Of a DNA stretch of 48,428 nt, positions 1 to 8,075 are shown one piece after another. Within the stretch, counting starts at the first letter, position 1. Each line of letters starts with the position of its first letter. The stretch lies in NCBI RefSeq assembly GCF_001513965.1, contig NZ_KQ948055.1:1-48428 (forward strand), in the 5' to 3' direction. The notes beneath the pieces were generated by a model. The model had not been told where the DNA came from and made no database searches. It worked only from the letters and a program-made list of their open reading frames with translations. The position numbers were made by a program, and so were the translations under genes. This stretch comes from Streptomyces cellostaticus (GTDB taxonomy: Bacteria > Actinomycetota > Actinomycetes > Streptomycetales > Streptomycetaceae).

Positions 1-22
1 AAGGGCTTGCAGATCATCAACG
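1..22 (+). repeat. Left terminal inverted repeat of the ISAzo13 element
   Basis: Starts AAGGGCTTGCAGATC; its reverse complement matches 3842-3863 at 21 of 22 positions. The true outer edge may lie just before the window. Confidence 0.85.
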
Positions 23-56
23 TGTTGCTTCCCGTTCTGGAGCTCGTTGGTGTGGT

Positions 57-1028
57 ATGCGCATCCCGGACGAGGCTCGTGCCCAACTCGCTGTGAAGTT
101 CGCGGTGTTGTTCCCGCATCTGGACGAGCGGCAGCGGCGGTTGCTCATGGGAGTGGAGGCCCGGGTGCTGGAGCATGGCGGTATCCGGGCCGTCGCGCGG
201 GCAGCTGCGGTGAGTGAGACGACGGTCCGCAAGGGCGTGTTCGAGCTGGAGGCCGGAGAGGAGCTGTTGGGCCGGGTGCGGCGGCCTGGCGGGGGCCGCA
301 AGCGAGTCGCGGATCTCGATCCGGGACTGCGGCCCGCGCTGCTGGCGCTGGTCGAGCCGGACGAGCGGGGTGATCCGATGTCGCCGCTGCGGTGGACGGT
401 GAAGTCGACCCGCACCCTTGCGCGGGAGCTGGCCCGGGCCGGGCACAAAGTGAGTGCGGACACCGTCGCCGACCTGTTGCGGGAGGAAGGCTTCAGTCTG
501 CAGGCGAACGCCAAGACGCTGGAGGGCGGACAGCATGCGGACCGCGATGCCCAGTTCCGCTATCTCAACGAGCAGGCACGCGGGCACCGGGACGCCGGCC
601 AGCCGGTGATCAGCGTGGACACCAAGAAGAAGGAATTGGTCGGCGAGTTCAAGAACAGCGGTCGTTCGTGGCGGCCAGCGGGTGAGCCGGCGCCGGTGCA
701 CATCCATGACTTCGCCGACCCGCACCTGGGCAAGGCCATCCCCTATGGGGTCTACGACGTGGCGGCGAACACCGGCTGGGTCAACGTCGGCACCGATCAC
801 GACACCGCCGCGTTCGCGGTGGAATCGATCCGACGCTGGTGGTCAGGCCAGGGTCAGGCCGCCTACCCACAGGCGACACGGCTGCTGATCACCGCCGACG
901 CGGGCGGCTCCAACGGCTACCGGACCAGGGCCTGGAAGCTCCAACTCGCCCGGCTCGCCGCCGAGACGGGCCTGACCATCACCGTCTGTCACCTGCCTCC
1001 GGGCACATCAAAGTGGAACAAGATCGAG
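57..1028 (+). CDS. ISAzo13-family DDE transposase, exon 1
   Basis: The N-terminal 324 residues of an ISAzo13-type transposase. An N-terminal helix-turn-helix region (about residues 25-75) is followed by the catalytic core. Likely DDE residues are the Asp in SVDTKKKE, the Asp in TADAGGSN, and the Glu in WNKIE, which is the last codon before the intron at 1029. The uninterrupted frame runs on to 1145, but residues after 1028 are intron sequence and unlike the family. If the intron is removed the frame joins exon 2 at 3191 exactly, giving 542 residues, about the usual family length. The ATG at 57 is the first one inside the left repeat region. Confidence 0.85.
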
Positions 1029-1629
1029 GTGCGCCACGATGCGCCACTGTTACCGGGCAGGGGTGAAAGAACCCTGCCGCCGGGCTGTCGCAGCAGTCCG
1101 GTGAAGCTGAGGGCAGCCGATCCGTGGAGACGCGCGGGGAGGTAGGAGCAGCCCTGACAACGACGGAGCGCGTCGGTACTTCCAGACGGCGCGTGTCCGG
1201 CAAGCAAGACGAGACGCCGTACGAGAGGAACCAGTGGCTGACGTCCCGTAAGTGTTCCACCGGCTCCAATCTGGAGGATATGGGCCGGGTGCAGCGCACG
1301 CCGCCCTGCCGGGCGGCGACTTCAGAGCCGGTCTTTCGATGCCGGTGAGGAGGCCACGCTGAATGCCTGCGGCGTAGGCGTGGCGATGCTGTCGGGGTAG
1401 AGCTGGGCGGCTCGCTCGTCGACCGGAGAGTGGTGAACGTGGGAAGCGTGCTGGAGGCGCCCTTCCCGGCTGGCATCCAGTCAGCCGGTGGGCAGGCCCG
1501 TCGTCGGCTGACGGCTCCAGCACGTGGCGGAGGCCCCGTAGTAGTCCGAGCGCACGAGAGGTGCGTACATGGCGAAGGGGGCCAGCAAGTCAGTGGCCGA
1601 AGTGCTGGACGACCAGGAGGTTTTCGCCG

Positions 1630-3060
1630 GTGAATACCGACGAACTTGAGTCTGCCACCTACGTGGCGGAGCGACGGGTACTGGAGATCCAGACCAAGCT
1701 GCACCGTTGGGCCCGTGATGATCCTCATCGCAGGTTCGATGACCTGTTCAACCTTGTCGCCGATCCCGCGTTCCTGCTGGTCGCATGGGATCGGGTGCGG
1801 GGTAATAGGGGTGCGAAGACCGCCGGGGTGGATGGCCGCACTGCGGCGTCCATCGTGGTGCGGACGGGCGTCGAGGAGTTCCTCGGCGGGCTGCGGGACA
1901 GCATCAAGGACCGTAGTTTCCGTCCGCTGCCGGTGCGGGAGCGGATGATCCCCAAGCCGGGCGGTAAGTTGCGCCGGCTGGGGATCGCCACGATCGCGGA
2001 CCGGGTGGTGCAGGCATCCTTGAAGCTGGTGCTGGAGCCGATCTTCGAGACGGATTTCCTCCCGTGCTCCTACGGGTTCCGTCCGAACCGCCGGGCTCAT
2101 GACGCGGTGGCCGAGGTGCGGTTCTTCACGTCCAAGTCGTATGAGTGGATCGTGGAGGGCGACATCAAAGCCTGCTTCGACGAGATTTCACACTCCGCTC
2201 TGATGGATCGGGTGCGAAAGCGCGTCGGAGATCAACGTGTCCTGGCCTTGGTGAAGGCGTTCTTGAAGTCGGGCATCCTCGGCGAGGATCGTCTGCTTCG
2301 GGAGACCACCGCCGGTACCCCGCAGGGTTCGATTCTCTCGCCGTTGATGAGCAACGTGGCCTTGTCGGTCCTGGACGAGTACATCGCCCAGGCGCCAGGA
2401 GGCCCCGGGTCTACGCCGTGGGCACGGGCCAAGCGGCGTCGTCAAGGTTTGCCCAACTACCGGCTTTCCAGGTACGCGGACGACTGGTGCCTGATGGTCT
2501 CGGGCACCAAAGGCGACGCCGAAGCTCTGCGCGAGGAGATCGCGGAGGTGTTGTCCACGATGGGTTTACGCCTGTCTGTGGAGAAGACCTTGATCACTCA
2601 CATCGACGAGGGGCTGGACTTCCTCGGGTGGCACATCCAGCGCCACCGCAAACGGGGCTCCAGTCGCTGCTACGTCTATACCTATCCCTCGCGCAAGGCT
2701 CTCAAGGCCGCGATGGGCAAGGTCAAGGCGATCCGCCGCGGAACGGCCACCGGCCTGCCGCTGGACGAACTGCTCATTCAGATCAACAAGATGCTGTTCG
2801 GCTGGTGCATGTACTTCCGCCCCGGGGTGTCGAGTGCGACCTTCCAGTACCTGAGCTCGTACACGTGGAGCCAGGTCATGAAGTGGCTGCGCCGCAAGCA
2901 CCACCGGATCAACAGGAAGGACATCCGCCGCCGATATTGCGGTGGCGGATGGTGGCCATCAGGGGAGGAACGGACGCTGTTCGATCCCGGCAAGGTACGC
3001 ACCACGCGCTACCGATACCGAGGGACAGTCATCCCTTCTCCCTGGCCAACCGTCGGATGA
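1630..3060 (+). CDS. ltrA: Group II intron reverse transcriptase/maturase
   Basis: A 476-residue intron-encoded protein that helps its intron fold and splice and copies it into new DNA sites. Reverse transcriptase blocks are clear: PKPGGKLRRLGI, the YGFRPNRRAHDA block, GTPQGSILSPLMSN, and the catalytic YADD at residues 282-285. A maturase (domain X) region follows. No HNH endonuclease domain is visible at the C-terminus, so target priming would have to use a nicked or replicating strand. The start is GTG 1630 with AGGAGG at 1615-1620, nine bases upstream. An in-frame extension upstream to 1561 has no such site. Confidence 0.92.
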   Translation: MNTDELESATYVAERRVLEIQTKLHRWARDDPHRRFDDLFNLVADPAFLLVAWDRVRGNRGAKTAGVDGRTAASIVVRTGVEEFLGGLRDSIKDRSFRPLPVRERMIPKPGGKLRRLGIATIADRVVQASLKLVLEPIFETDFLPCSYGFRPNRRAHDAVAEVRFFTSKSYEWIVEGDIKACFDEISHSALMDRVRKRVGDQRVLALVKAFLKSGILGEDRLLRETTAGTPQGSILSPLMSNVALSVLDEYIAQAPGGPGSTPWARAKRRRQGLPNYRLSRYADDWCLMVSGTKGDAEALREEIAEVLSTMGLRLSVEKTLITHIDEGLDFLGWHIQRHRKRGSSRCYVYTYPSRKALKAAMGKVKAIRRGTATGLPLDELLIQINKMLFGWCMYFRPGVSSATFQYLSSYTWSQVMKWLRRKHHRINRKDIRRRYCGGGWWPSGEERTLFDPGKVRTTRYRYRGTVIPSPWPTVG

Positions 3061-3092
3061 AGGCAATCATCAACAGCCGGACGGGACTTGTG

Positions 3093-3190
3093 GAGCGCCC
3101 GGTGCCGCGAGAGTGGCACGCCGGGTGCGGGAAGCGGCCCAGAGAAACGGCTCGATCGAAAGACGAGACCGCGCTCTGGGCCGACTTCAC
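3093..3190 (+). ncRNA. Group II intron domains V and VI
   Basis: Domain V is a hairpin in which GCCCGGTGCC pairs with GGCA-CG-CCGGGT, leaving the typical two-base bulge on the 3' side. The catalytic AGC triad is at 3094-3096. Domain VI pairs GAAG plus CGGCCCAGAG (3131-3144) with CTCTGGGCCG (3174-3183) plus CTTC (3185-3188), and bulges out A3184. That A would attack the 5' splice site. Confidence 0.85.
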
Positions 3191-3847
3191 CACCGGCTCT
3201 TCTCCCACATCACCATGAACTGGCGCGGACGCCCGCTGACCAGCCACGAAGTCATCGTCCAGTCCATCGCCGCGACCACGACCCGCACGGGTCTGCGCGT
3301 CACGGCCGAGCTGGACACCAACACCTACCCGACTGGAGTCGCCATCGATGACGCAGAGATGGCAGCCCTGCCACTGACCCGCCACATCTTCCACGGCGAC
3401 TGGAACTACACCCTGCACCCCCAGCCCTGCCCGGCCATCCCGGCCGCCCGGTCACCGCAACCGCCAGCGCCGGTGTGGGACCAGACCCTGCTCTCCGACC
3501 CCGCCCTGACCGGCCTCTCCTCTCACCAGCTGCACGACCTGACCCAGACTCTGGCCCCAGACGGGGACACCCAGCGCGGCCGCCCGCCCCGGCTCGCCTT
3601 CCCCGACCAGGTCCTGGCCACCTTGCTCCACCTGCGCGTCAACCTGGCCGCGGAACCCCTCGCCGTACTGTTCGGCAGCAGCCGCACCGCCATGCACCGC
3701 ACCCTGCTGAAGATCAGGAGACTGCTCGAGGCACACGCCATCAGCCTCCCACCGGCGACCACCCCACCCGCCGCCCTCGCAACCCTCCAAGCCCGAGTCC
3801 TCGCCCTAAGCAATGACCCCAACAGCAAGATCAAGACGACGCGTTGA
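3191..3847 (+). CDS. ISAzo13-family DDE transposase, exon 2
   Basis: The C-terminal 218 residues of the transposase begun at 57, in phase with exon 1 after intron removal. It opens with HRLFSHITMNWRGRPLTSHE, the family-typical segment following the catalytic Glu. It continues through a basic region and ends with a helix-rich segment (VLATLLHLRVNLAAEPLAVL) typical of the DNA-binding tail. The TGA stop at 3845-3847 lies inside the right inverted repeat. On its own this part has no start codon of its own, so transposase synthesis depends on RNA splicing. Confidence 0.85.
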   Translation, partial: HRLFSHITMNWRGRPLTSHEVIVQSIAATTTRTGLRVTAELDTNTYPTGVAIDDAEMAALPLTRHIFHGDWNYTLHPQPCPAIPAARSPQPPAPVWDQTLLSDPALTGLSSHQLHDLTQTLAPDGDTQRGRPPRLAFPDQVLATLLHLRVNLAAEPLAVLFGSSRTAMHRTLLKIRRLLEAHAISLPPATTPPAALATLQARVLALSNDPNSKIKTTR

Positions 3848-3863
3848 TGATCTGCTAGCCCTT
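3842..3863 (+). repeat. Right terminal inverted repeat of the ISAzo13 element
   Basis: Reverse complement of bases 1-22 with one mismatch, at base 3856. It overlaps the transposase stop codon. Confidence 0.85.
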
Positions 3864-4513
3864 AGGCACGAACAGACGAGGAGGATGAAGTGGTCGACGA
3901 GGAGGGTCGGCCATGCTGATGCAGGCGAGCGTCGGTTTCGGAATGCTGTACCGGCTGGTCCTCGCCAAGGCCGCTCAGGACCTCCTGAGAGGTCAGGGCG
4001 CCCAGACCATACGGGTTTCCGCCCAGGGGTGGCCGTACGGCCAGATGGGGGTGATCTCGCCACTGCCCTGAGGCGAACAGGCCTGTGAGGACGACCGCTT
4101 CGGGGTAGGTGGCCAGCTCGATCCGGGCCTCGGAAGACGGTGGGGATCGCCCAATGGGTCCTGGCTCAGCAAGTCGAGTCGGCGGTTCCACCGCTGCCGA
4201 GGGAGCTCAGTGCTGCTCTCTTTGGTGAACCACCTGGTCGGGCGGTTGCGGGCGTTGATGTAGGTCAGTGCGGTGGAGGGGTGGGAGCCTCGGCGGGCGA
4301 TCCGCTGATGGTGCCGGTTGGCCCGCAGCAGTGCATCAGCACTGGTCGGTGCCGAAATCCTGGTCAAGATCCTCCTCGGGACGCGGCTGCGCAGCGAACC
4401 TGTGCTTGTGTCAAAGACGTTGGTGCCCACTCTGGTCTTCGCCTACTGTGGTGGATTAGCTACGGAGGAACGCATGCCGGTGGTCCGATGGTCGCGCAAC
4501 GCAGGAGGCTCGG
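3864..4513. other. No convincing gene; possible decayed minus-strand coding fragment
   Basis: No frame here has a good start and ribosome site. The minus strand from about 4430 to 3993 reads through without a stop, with a stretch (ARIELATYPEAVVLTGLFAS) that looks protein-like and recalls the C-terminal region of TniQ-type transposition proteins. The rest is not recognisable. Treat it as a possible degraded fragment. Confidence 0.25.
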
Positions 4514-4909
4514 ATGGGCGACGTTCCGCGGAGGATTCGAATCGGCGGTCTGACACGGCTTGAGCAGCGCGAGTTAGCAGACGCGCTACCTGCGGAACGG
4601 GTGGATTCGGCCCAGGAGGACATCAGGCTCGGCGGGCTCCATGGCGATCTTGCTACCTGGCAGGTTGTCATCGAGGCATACGTTCCGACACTGCCCTTGC
4701 TCGCGGCATGGCTGCTGAAGCGACGCAAGAAGTCCGTTGTCGAAGTCGAGATCGAGATTCGGTCCTCCGATGGCGTGGGGTGGGAGCGTCGATCGGTGCG
4801 GATCGAGAGTTCTGAGCAGTCCGCTCCTGACGCAGAAGTCCTGCGCCAGCTCACGGAGCTGACGCAGCTGCGCCAGGCAGTCGACGGGGCAACGAGCGAG
4901 CCGCGGTAA
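4514..4909 (+). CDS. Small membrane protein resembling effector-associated constant component (EACC1-like)
   Basis: A 131-residue protein. The first 50 residues are charged, then comes one hydrophobic segment (EAYVPTLPLLAAWLLKR, about 54-70) ended by a basic cluster RRKK, then a beta-rich tail (VVEVEIEIRSS) and a helical end. This layout, a single membrane span with a short charged flank then a strand-rich domain, is that of the EACC1 family found next to effector proteins in actinobacterial conflict systems. The clear EACC1 at 42325 has the same plan. Start ATG 4514 follows AGGAGG at 4503-4508. The next gene begins 11 bases downstream, so the two are probably co-transcribed. Function is inferred from architecture and context only. 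Confidence 0.55.
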   Translation: MGDVPRRIRIGGLTRLEQRELADALPAERVDSAQEDIRLGGLHGDLATWQVVIEAYVPTLPLLAAWLLKRRKKSVVEVEIEIRSSDGVGWERRSVRIESSEQSAPDAEVLRQLTELTQLRQAVDGATSEPR

Positions 4910-4920
4910 GCGGCAGCAGG

Positions 4921-6627
4921 ATGCGCCATTTCACCGACGCGTTCACCAACCAGGCGGTTCTCTCACCCGAGCAGGTTTGCCAGTGGCTGCCGGAGTTGGT
5001 GCGGGCAGATGGAAAACCTCCGGCTGACTTCATGCCCGCGTTTCTTCACGAGGCAACGCATCACTGGTGTTTCTCCTCGCCGGTGTACACGCTGGTCACG
5101 CTGCTCGGGATGCGCAGCCGGGTCGAGGCGTTCCTCGCTCTGGAGGCGTCGACCCCAGCGCAGCGGGCGCACTGGGAAGCGCGATCCGTCGAGGATCTCT
5201 TGCGCGCCGAGACCGTCACGGACGTTTACCGTCCGCTCGCCGAGGGGCTTGCGGCCTTCGCCGAATTCGACCTGCTACCGGCACCGTGGAACCGGCTGCT
5301 GCCCGCGCCACTCCGGTGGGCGGTGAAGTTTTACGGAGCACGAACCGTGGTCGACGTCGCTCAGGTCAGACTCGGCGACGAGGTACGCCGCCGGAAGGAA
5401 TCCCTGCTCGCCCAGCCGCTGTCGTGTCAGGACAGCGACGGCTACCTCGCGGGCTATCTGACCGTCAAAATGCTGCAGAACCGTTGGTCTCTCGACCACC
5501 CGGAACCCGGGCTCTGGACCTCCGACCAGTTCCTTGAGATCGCCTACCACCGGTTCTACGAGGACGAAGACCTGATCGCGCTCCTGCTTGACCCCGGCCA
5601 GCGCGCTCCCGCGTCCATGAACACGCTCGTCGCGTACCTGGCCCAAAGAATCCAGGGCAGTTTCATGGGCATCGCGGCCCGACTGGCTGACGAACAGCGC
5701 GCCAGGATGGGGGCGGTGAGGACTGCGGGCCCGATCCGCTACACGGCGCCAGTGGTCTCCGAGGACGTCGGCCCCGGGTTCGCCGGCCTGTGGCAGATGG
5801 TGTTTGCGGATCTTCCGATTGACATGAGTTCAGCCGGCCTCGAGTCTGGCCAACTCGCGCGCCACTTCTCACTGATTCTGCACAGCCGCGATCTGATGCT
5901 GATCGGCGAGCTGCCGTGCACCGTCGACATCCGTGACGGACGGGCACACGTGTTCGCCAACGGCCGTGAGGTGGCGAGCTTGGCGATGGGGAAGTCGCCC
6001 GAGGGCCGATGCACCCCAGCCATTCTCTACCTCTACCTCATGACTCGCGGCGGGCAGCGGGTGGTGGCCGTCGCTGCAACCGAGCCGGACTTCAGCTTGT
6101 TCTGCTCATCGGATCCTCCCTGGTCCACCGGTCCGGTGTGGTCCAGCAACCCTGAGATCGCAGGCAACAGCGAGTTCGCACTGGAGGGGCTCGTTCTCGG
6201 CAGGCTCTCGCATTCCCTGGCTCAGGAGCTCATCTCTTCACGCGCTGCGGCTTTCGGTCAGTTTCCGGGGCTGCGCCGAGTGGGCGGCTATCGACGGCAG
6301 ACCCGAGGGTTCCTCGACCCGATCTACCGGCTGTGCGGTGCGCTCGACGTACCCGAGGACCAATTAGAGCCCGTCTGGGCCCTCATGCGCGACGAGGGTT
6401 TCTACGGCCTGTTCGACCATGACGCCGACCTGGTTCAGGCCCTTGCCACGGCCGGACTCGTCAGTTCTGCCGGTCTCGTCGGAAATCTTGAATGGGTGTT
6501 CGAGAGGATGGGTATGACCGGCGATGCGGCTGTCGCGTCCCTGCGAAGGTTTGCGGACCGATTCGGCATGTTCCGCATTGCCGACGGGCGCGACGAGCCT
6601 CCCGGGCGCCTGTTCTGTTCGGTGTGA
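4921..6627 (+). CDS. Gluzincin-like putative metallopeptidase
   Basis: A 568-residue soluble protein. Residues 43-47 read HEATH, a zinc-binding HExxH motif inside a predicted helix. About 60 residues on, EGLAAFAEF begins with Glu108, placed like the third zinc ligand of gluzincins. No signal peptide or membrane segment is seen, so it would act in the cytoplasm. The roughly 400-residue remainder matches nothing I recognise and may be a substrate- or signal-sensing region. It lies 11 bases after the EACC1-like gene, which suggests a two-gene conflict or stress unit with this protein as effector. The peptidase reading rests on the two motifs. Start ATG 4921 has a weak GCAGG ribosome site. Confidence 0.6.
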   Translation: MRHFTDAFTNQAVLSPEQVCQWLPELVRADGKPPADFMPAFLHEATHHWCFSSPVYTLVTLLGMRSRVEAFLALEASTPAQRAHWEARSVEDLLRAETVTDVYRPLAEGLAAFAEFDLLPAPWNRLLPAPLRWAVKFYGARTVVDVAQVRLGDEVRRRKESLLAQPLSCQDSDGYLAGYLTVKMLQNRWSLDHPEPGLWTSDQFLEIAYHRFYEDEDLIALLLDPGQRAPASMNTLVAYLAQRIQGSFMGIAARLADEQRARMGAVRTAGPIRYTAPVVSEDVGPGFAGLWQMVFADLPIDMSSAGLESGQLARHFSLILHSRDLMLIGELPCTVDIRDGRAHVFANGREVASLAMGKSPEGRCTPAILYLYLMTRGGQRVVAVAATEPDFSLFCSSDPPWSTGPVWSSNPEIAGNSEFALEGLVLGRLSHSLAQELISSRAAAFGQFPGLRRVGGYRRQTRGFLDPIYRLCGALDVPEDQLEPVWALMRDEGFYGLFDHDADLVQALATAGLVSSAGLVGNLEWVFERMGMTGDAAVASLRRFADRFGMFRIADGRDEPPGRLFCSV

Positions 6628-6879
6628 CGGGCGGTCATGCTCCTAATTGCGACGCTGTGCCGCTCGAAAGATCGTCGCTGCACGTCAGCACGCCGCTGTC
6701 ATGTGTATGGGCGGAAACGCCGAAGAGATCACCGGGCCGTGCGGGGCGCAACCACTCCGACTGGCAGCCGCAGACCGCACTGCTCGGGCTTTCAGCCCGA
6801 CTGTCCGAAGTCGGGCCCCATGTCGTTCAAAACGCTATAAACTCCCGCTGCACTTGTTCCACATCAAAGGGGGGATCCT

Positions 6880-7149
6880 TTGCGCGCACGTCTCGCCGCC
6901 TCGGCCGTTGCTGTCGCCCTCGCCGGTGTCTTCTTCAGCGCACCGACGGCGTCCGCGGCGACCTTGCCGTCCACCAACACCGCCCATCACTGCATCCACC
7001 ACACCACTGGAGTGTGCGGCTGGACGCACCACCAAAAGCCCAAGGACAAGTACGAGACCGCGAAGTGCAGGGACGCGTCCCTCTCGTACTCGCGGCACTC
7101 GCAGGGCACCTGTTCCCACCACCACGGCGTGCGCTACTGGTTCAAGTAG
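6880..7149 (+). CDS. Secreted DUF3761-family protein
   Basis: An 89-residue protein with a signal peptide (MRARLAASAVAVALAGVFF, with likely cleavage after ASA near residue 27). The mature part is rich in His and Cys, and the tail CRDASLSYSRHSQGTCSHHH-GV is the DUF3761 signature (C...S.H..GTC..HGGV/HHGV). The start is TTG 6880, preceded by AAAGGGGGGA five bases upstream. No function is established for the family. The four Cys could form two disulfides, and the His clusters could bind metal. It stands alone between the peptidase gene and a hairpin terminator. Confidence 0.8.
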   Translation: MRARLAASAVAVALAGVFFSAPTASAATLPSTNTAHHCIHHTTGVCGWTHHQKPKDKYETAKCRDASLSYSRHSQGTCSHHHGVRYWFK

Positions 7150-7161
7150 GCCGCCGCAGCA

Positions 7162-7197
7162 ACAGGTGCCTCCCCTGTGTCCGGAGGAGGCACCTGT
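7162..7197 (+). terminator. Hairpin terminator after the DUF3761 gene
   Basis: Perfect 12-bp stem: ACAGGTGCCTCC (7162-7173) and GGAGGCACCTGT (7186-7197) with a 12-base loop, 12 bases after the stop codon. There is no U-run, as is common in high-GC actinomycetes. Confidence 0.8.
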
Positions 7198-7375
7198 GCT
7201 CTCGGGCACCGGCTCATGAACCGGCGTCGCCTGCCGACAGCGGCAGATCCTCTGAGGTCGCGCAAGAGGCCCACTGACCCAACAGGGTGACTCTGCGTCA
7301 GTACACGGAAGCGTTGCTGCAAGCCAGCGGCCCTTACGGGGAGTGCTGGGGGGTAGTTTTTTCACCAACCGCGTT

Positions 7376-7425
7376 TTTAGTCATAGCTAAAGGTGGCATC
7401 CTCATGGGGTGGCAACGAACGTTGC
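7376..7425. promoter_or_regulatory. Two small palindromes upstream of the XRE regulator
   Basis: The sites TTTAG-6-CTAAA (7376-7391) and GCAACG-AA-CGTTGC (7412-7425) lie in an AT-richer patch just upstream of the XRE gene at 7450. The second is a perfect palindrome. Both are plausible operators for autoregulation by that protein. Confidence 0.45.
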
Positions 7426-7449
7426 TTCTGAGTGAGTTGGGGGTGCACC

Positions 7450-7782
7450 ATGGGCATTTTCGCCCGTGACGAGAGCCGGACGAACTTAGCGGCTTCCCGG
7501 ATAGCGAGGCAGGCCACGGCCTCGCTGGCCGGCCTGCTGACGGGGCTGGGCAAGACCCGCTCCGATCTGGCGGCAGCGATGGGCGTCAGTCCGGGCCGCG
7601 TCAGCCAGATCATGTCCGGTGATGCGAACCTGACGGTCCGGACGCTCGCCGCTGTAGCGGAGGCGTTGGATGCCGACGTGCAGATCACCTTCCGTGCCCG
7701 ACCTCAGCCAGCGGACGCCACTGCCTGCGGCAGTACAGACACACCGCCCTTCAAGAGCAGCGGGCTGCCTGCCCACCGCTGA
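7450..7782 (+). CDS. XRE-family helix-turn-helix transcriptional regulator
   Basis: A 110-residue DNA-binding protein. Residues about 25-75 form an XRE/Cro HTH: SDLAAAMGVSPGRVSQIMSG followed by NLTVRTLAAVAEALDADVQI. The N-terminal arm and the Pro/Ala-rich tail are not conserved in type. The layout resembles HigA-like antitoxins or small phage-type repressors, but no toxin gene is adjacent. ATG 7450 is chosen because it fits the HTH length; GTG 7432 would add six residues. Palindromes at 7376-7425 may be its binding sites. Confidence 0.75.
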   Translation: MGIFARDESRTNLAASRIARQATASLAGLLTGLGKTRSDLAAAMGVSPGRVSQIMSGDANLTVRTLAAVAEALDADVQITFRARPQPADATACGSTDTPPFKSSGLPAHR

Positions 7783-7819
7783 GCGTGAGAGCCGGCGCCT
7801 GTGTCTCAAAGCCATCACT

Positions 7820-8075
7820 CGGTGGCGGATCACTAACACCGTGAGGCCTTTCCAACCTCAGGCGGACATGGACGGCATGGCCGAATGGCAGAACCGCCCC
7901 CTCGACCGCGTCTACCCGGGTCCTGTTCATGGACGCCATCAACGTCAAGATCGGGGACGGGCAGGTCGCAAACCGTCCCATCTACGTGGTGATGGCGGTG
8001 GCCGTGGACGGCACCCGCGACATCCTCGGCATCTGGGCCGGCGACGGGGGCGAGGGCGCCAAGTTCGGTCTGAAG
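7820..8075 (+). pseudogene. IS256-family transposase remnant
   Basis: Fragments of the IS256 catalytic region are readable in two frames: MAEWQNRPLDRVYP (about 7876-7917), then after a one-base shift LFMDAINVKIGDGQVANRPI and GIWAGDGGEGAKF, ending near 8070. The frameshift and both truncations make it non-functional. It abuts and truncates the rhomboid-like gene on the other strand. Confidence 0.8.

Larger units (their letters stand above)
1029..3190 (+). mobile_element. Group II intron inserted in the transposase gene
   Basis: The 5' end GTGCGCC fits the group II consensus GUGYG and the 3' end is AC (consensus AY). Removing 1029-3190 restores an unbroken transposase reading (WNKIE joined to HRLFSH). 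Near the 3' end, domain V spans about 3093-3130, with the AGC triad at 3094-3096. Domain VI follows, with an unpaired A at 3184, seven bases from the 3' end, the expected branch point. The intron encodes its own reverse transcriptase at 1630-3060. All parts needed for splicing and retrohoming appear present. Confidence 0.9.
1..3863 (+). mobile_element. ISAzo13-family insertion sequence carrying a group II intron
   Basis: The first 22 bases and bases 3842-3863 are inverted repeats of each other with one mismatch, and they bracket one transposase gene that is interrupted by a group II intron. The right repeat begins inside the last codons of the transposase. The left end sits at the first base of the window, so a few outer bases and the target duplication cannot be seen. 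The element looks complete: both ends, both transposase exons and an intact intron reverse transcriptase are present. Confidence 0.85.

Noticed and set aside
2145..3218. Long plus-strand frame overlapping the intron reverse transcriptase
   Set aside because: It is a +1 shadow of the maturase with Arg/Gly/Pro-rich content; the maturase frame has every RT motif.
4140..4553. Plus-strand frame upstream of the EACC1-like gene
   Set aside because: No ribosome site or family resemblance. The opposite strand looks slightly more protein-like but is also degraded.
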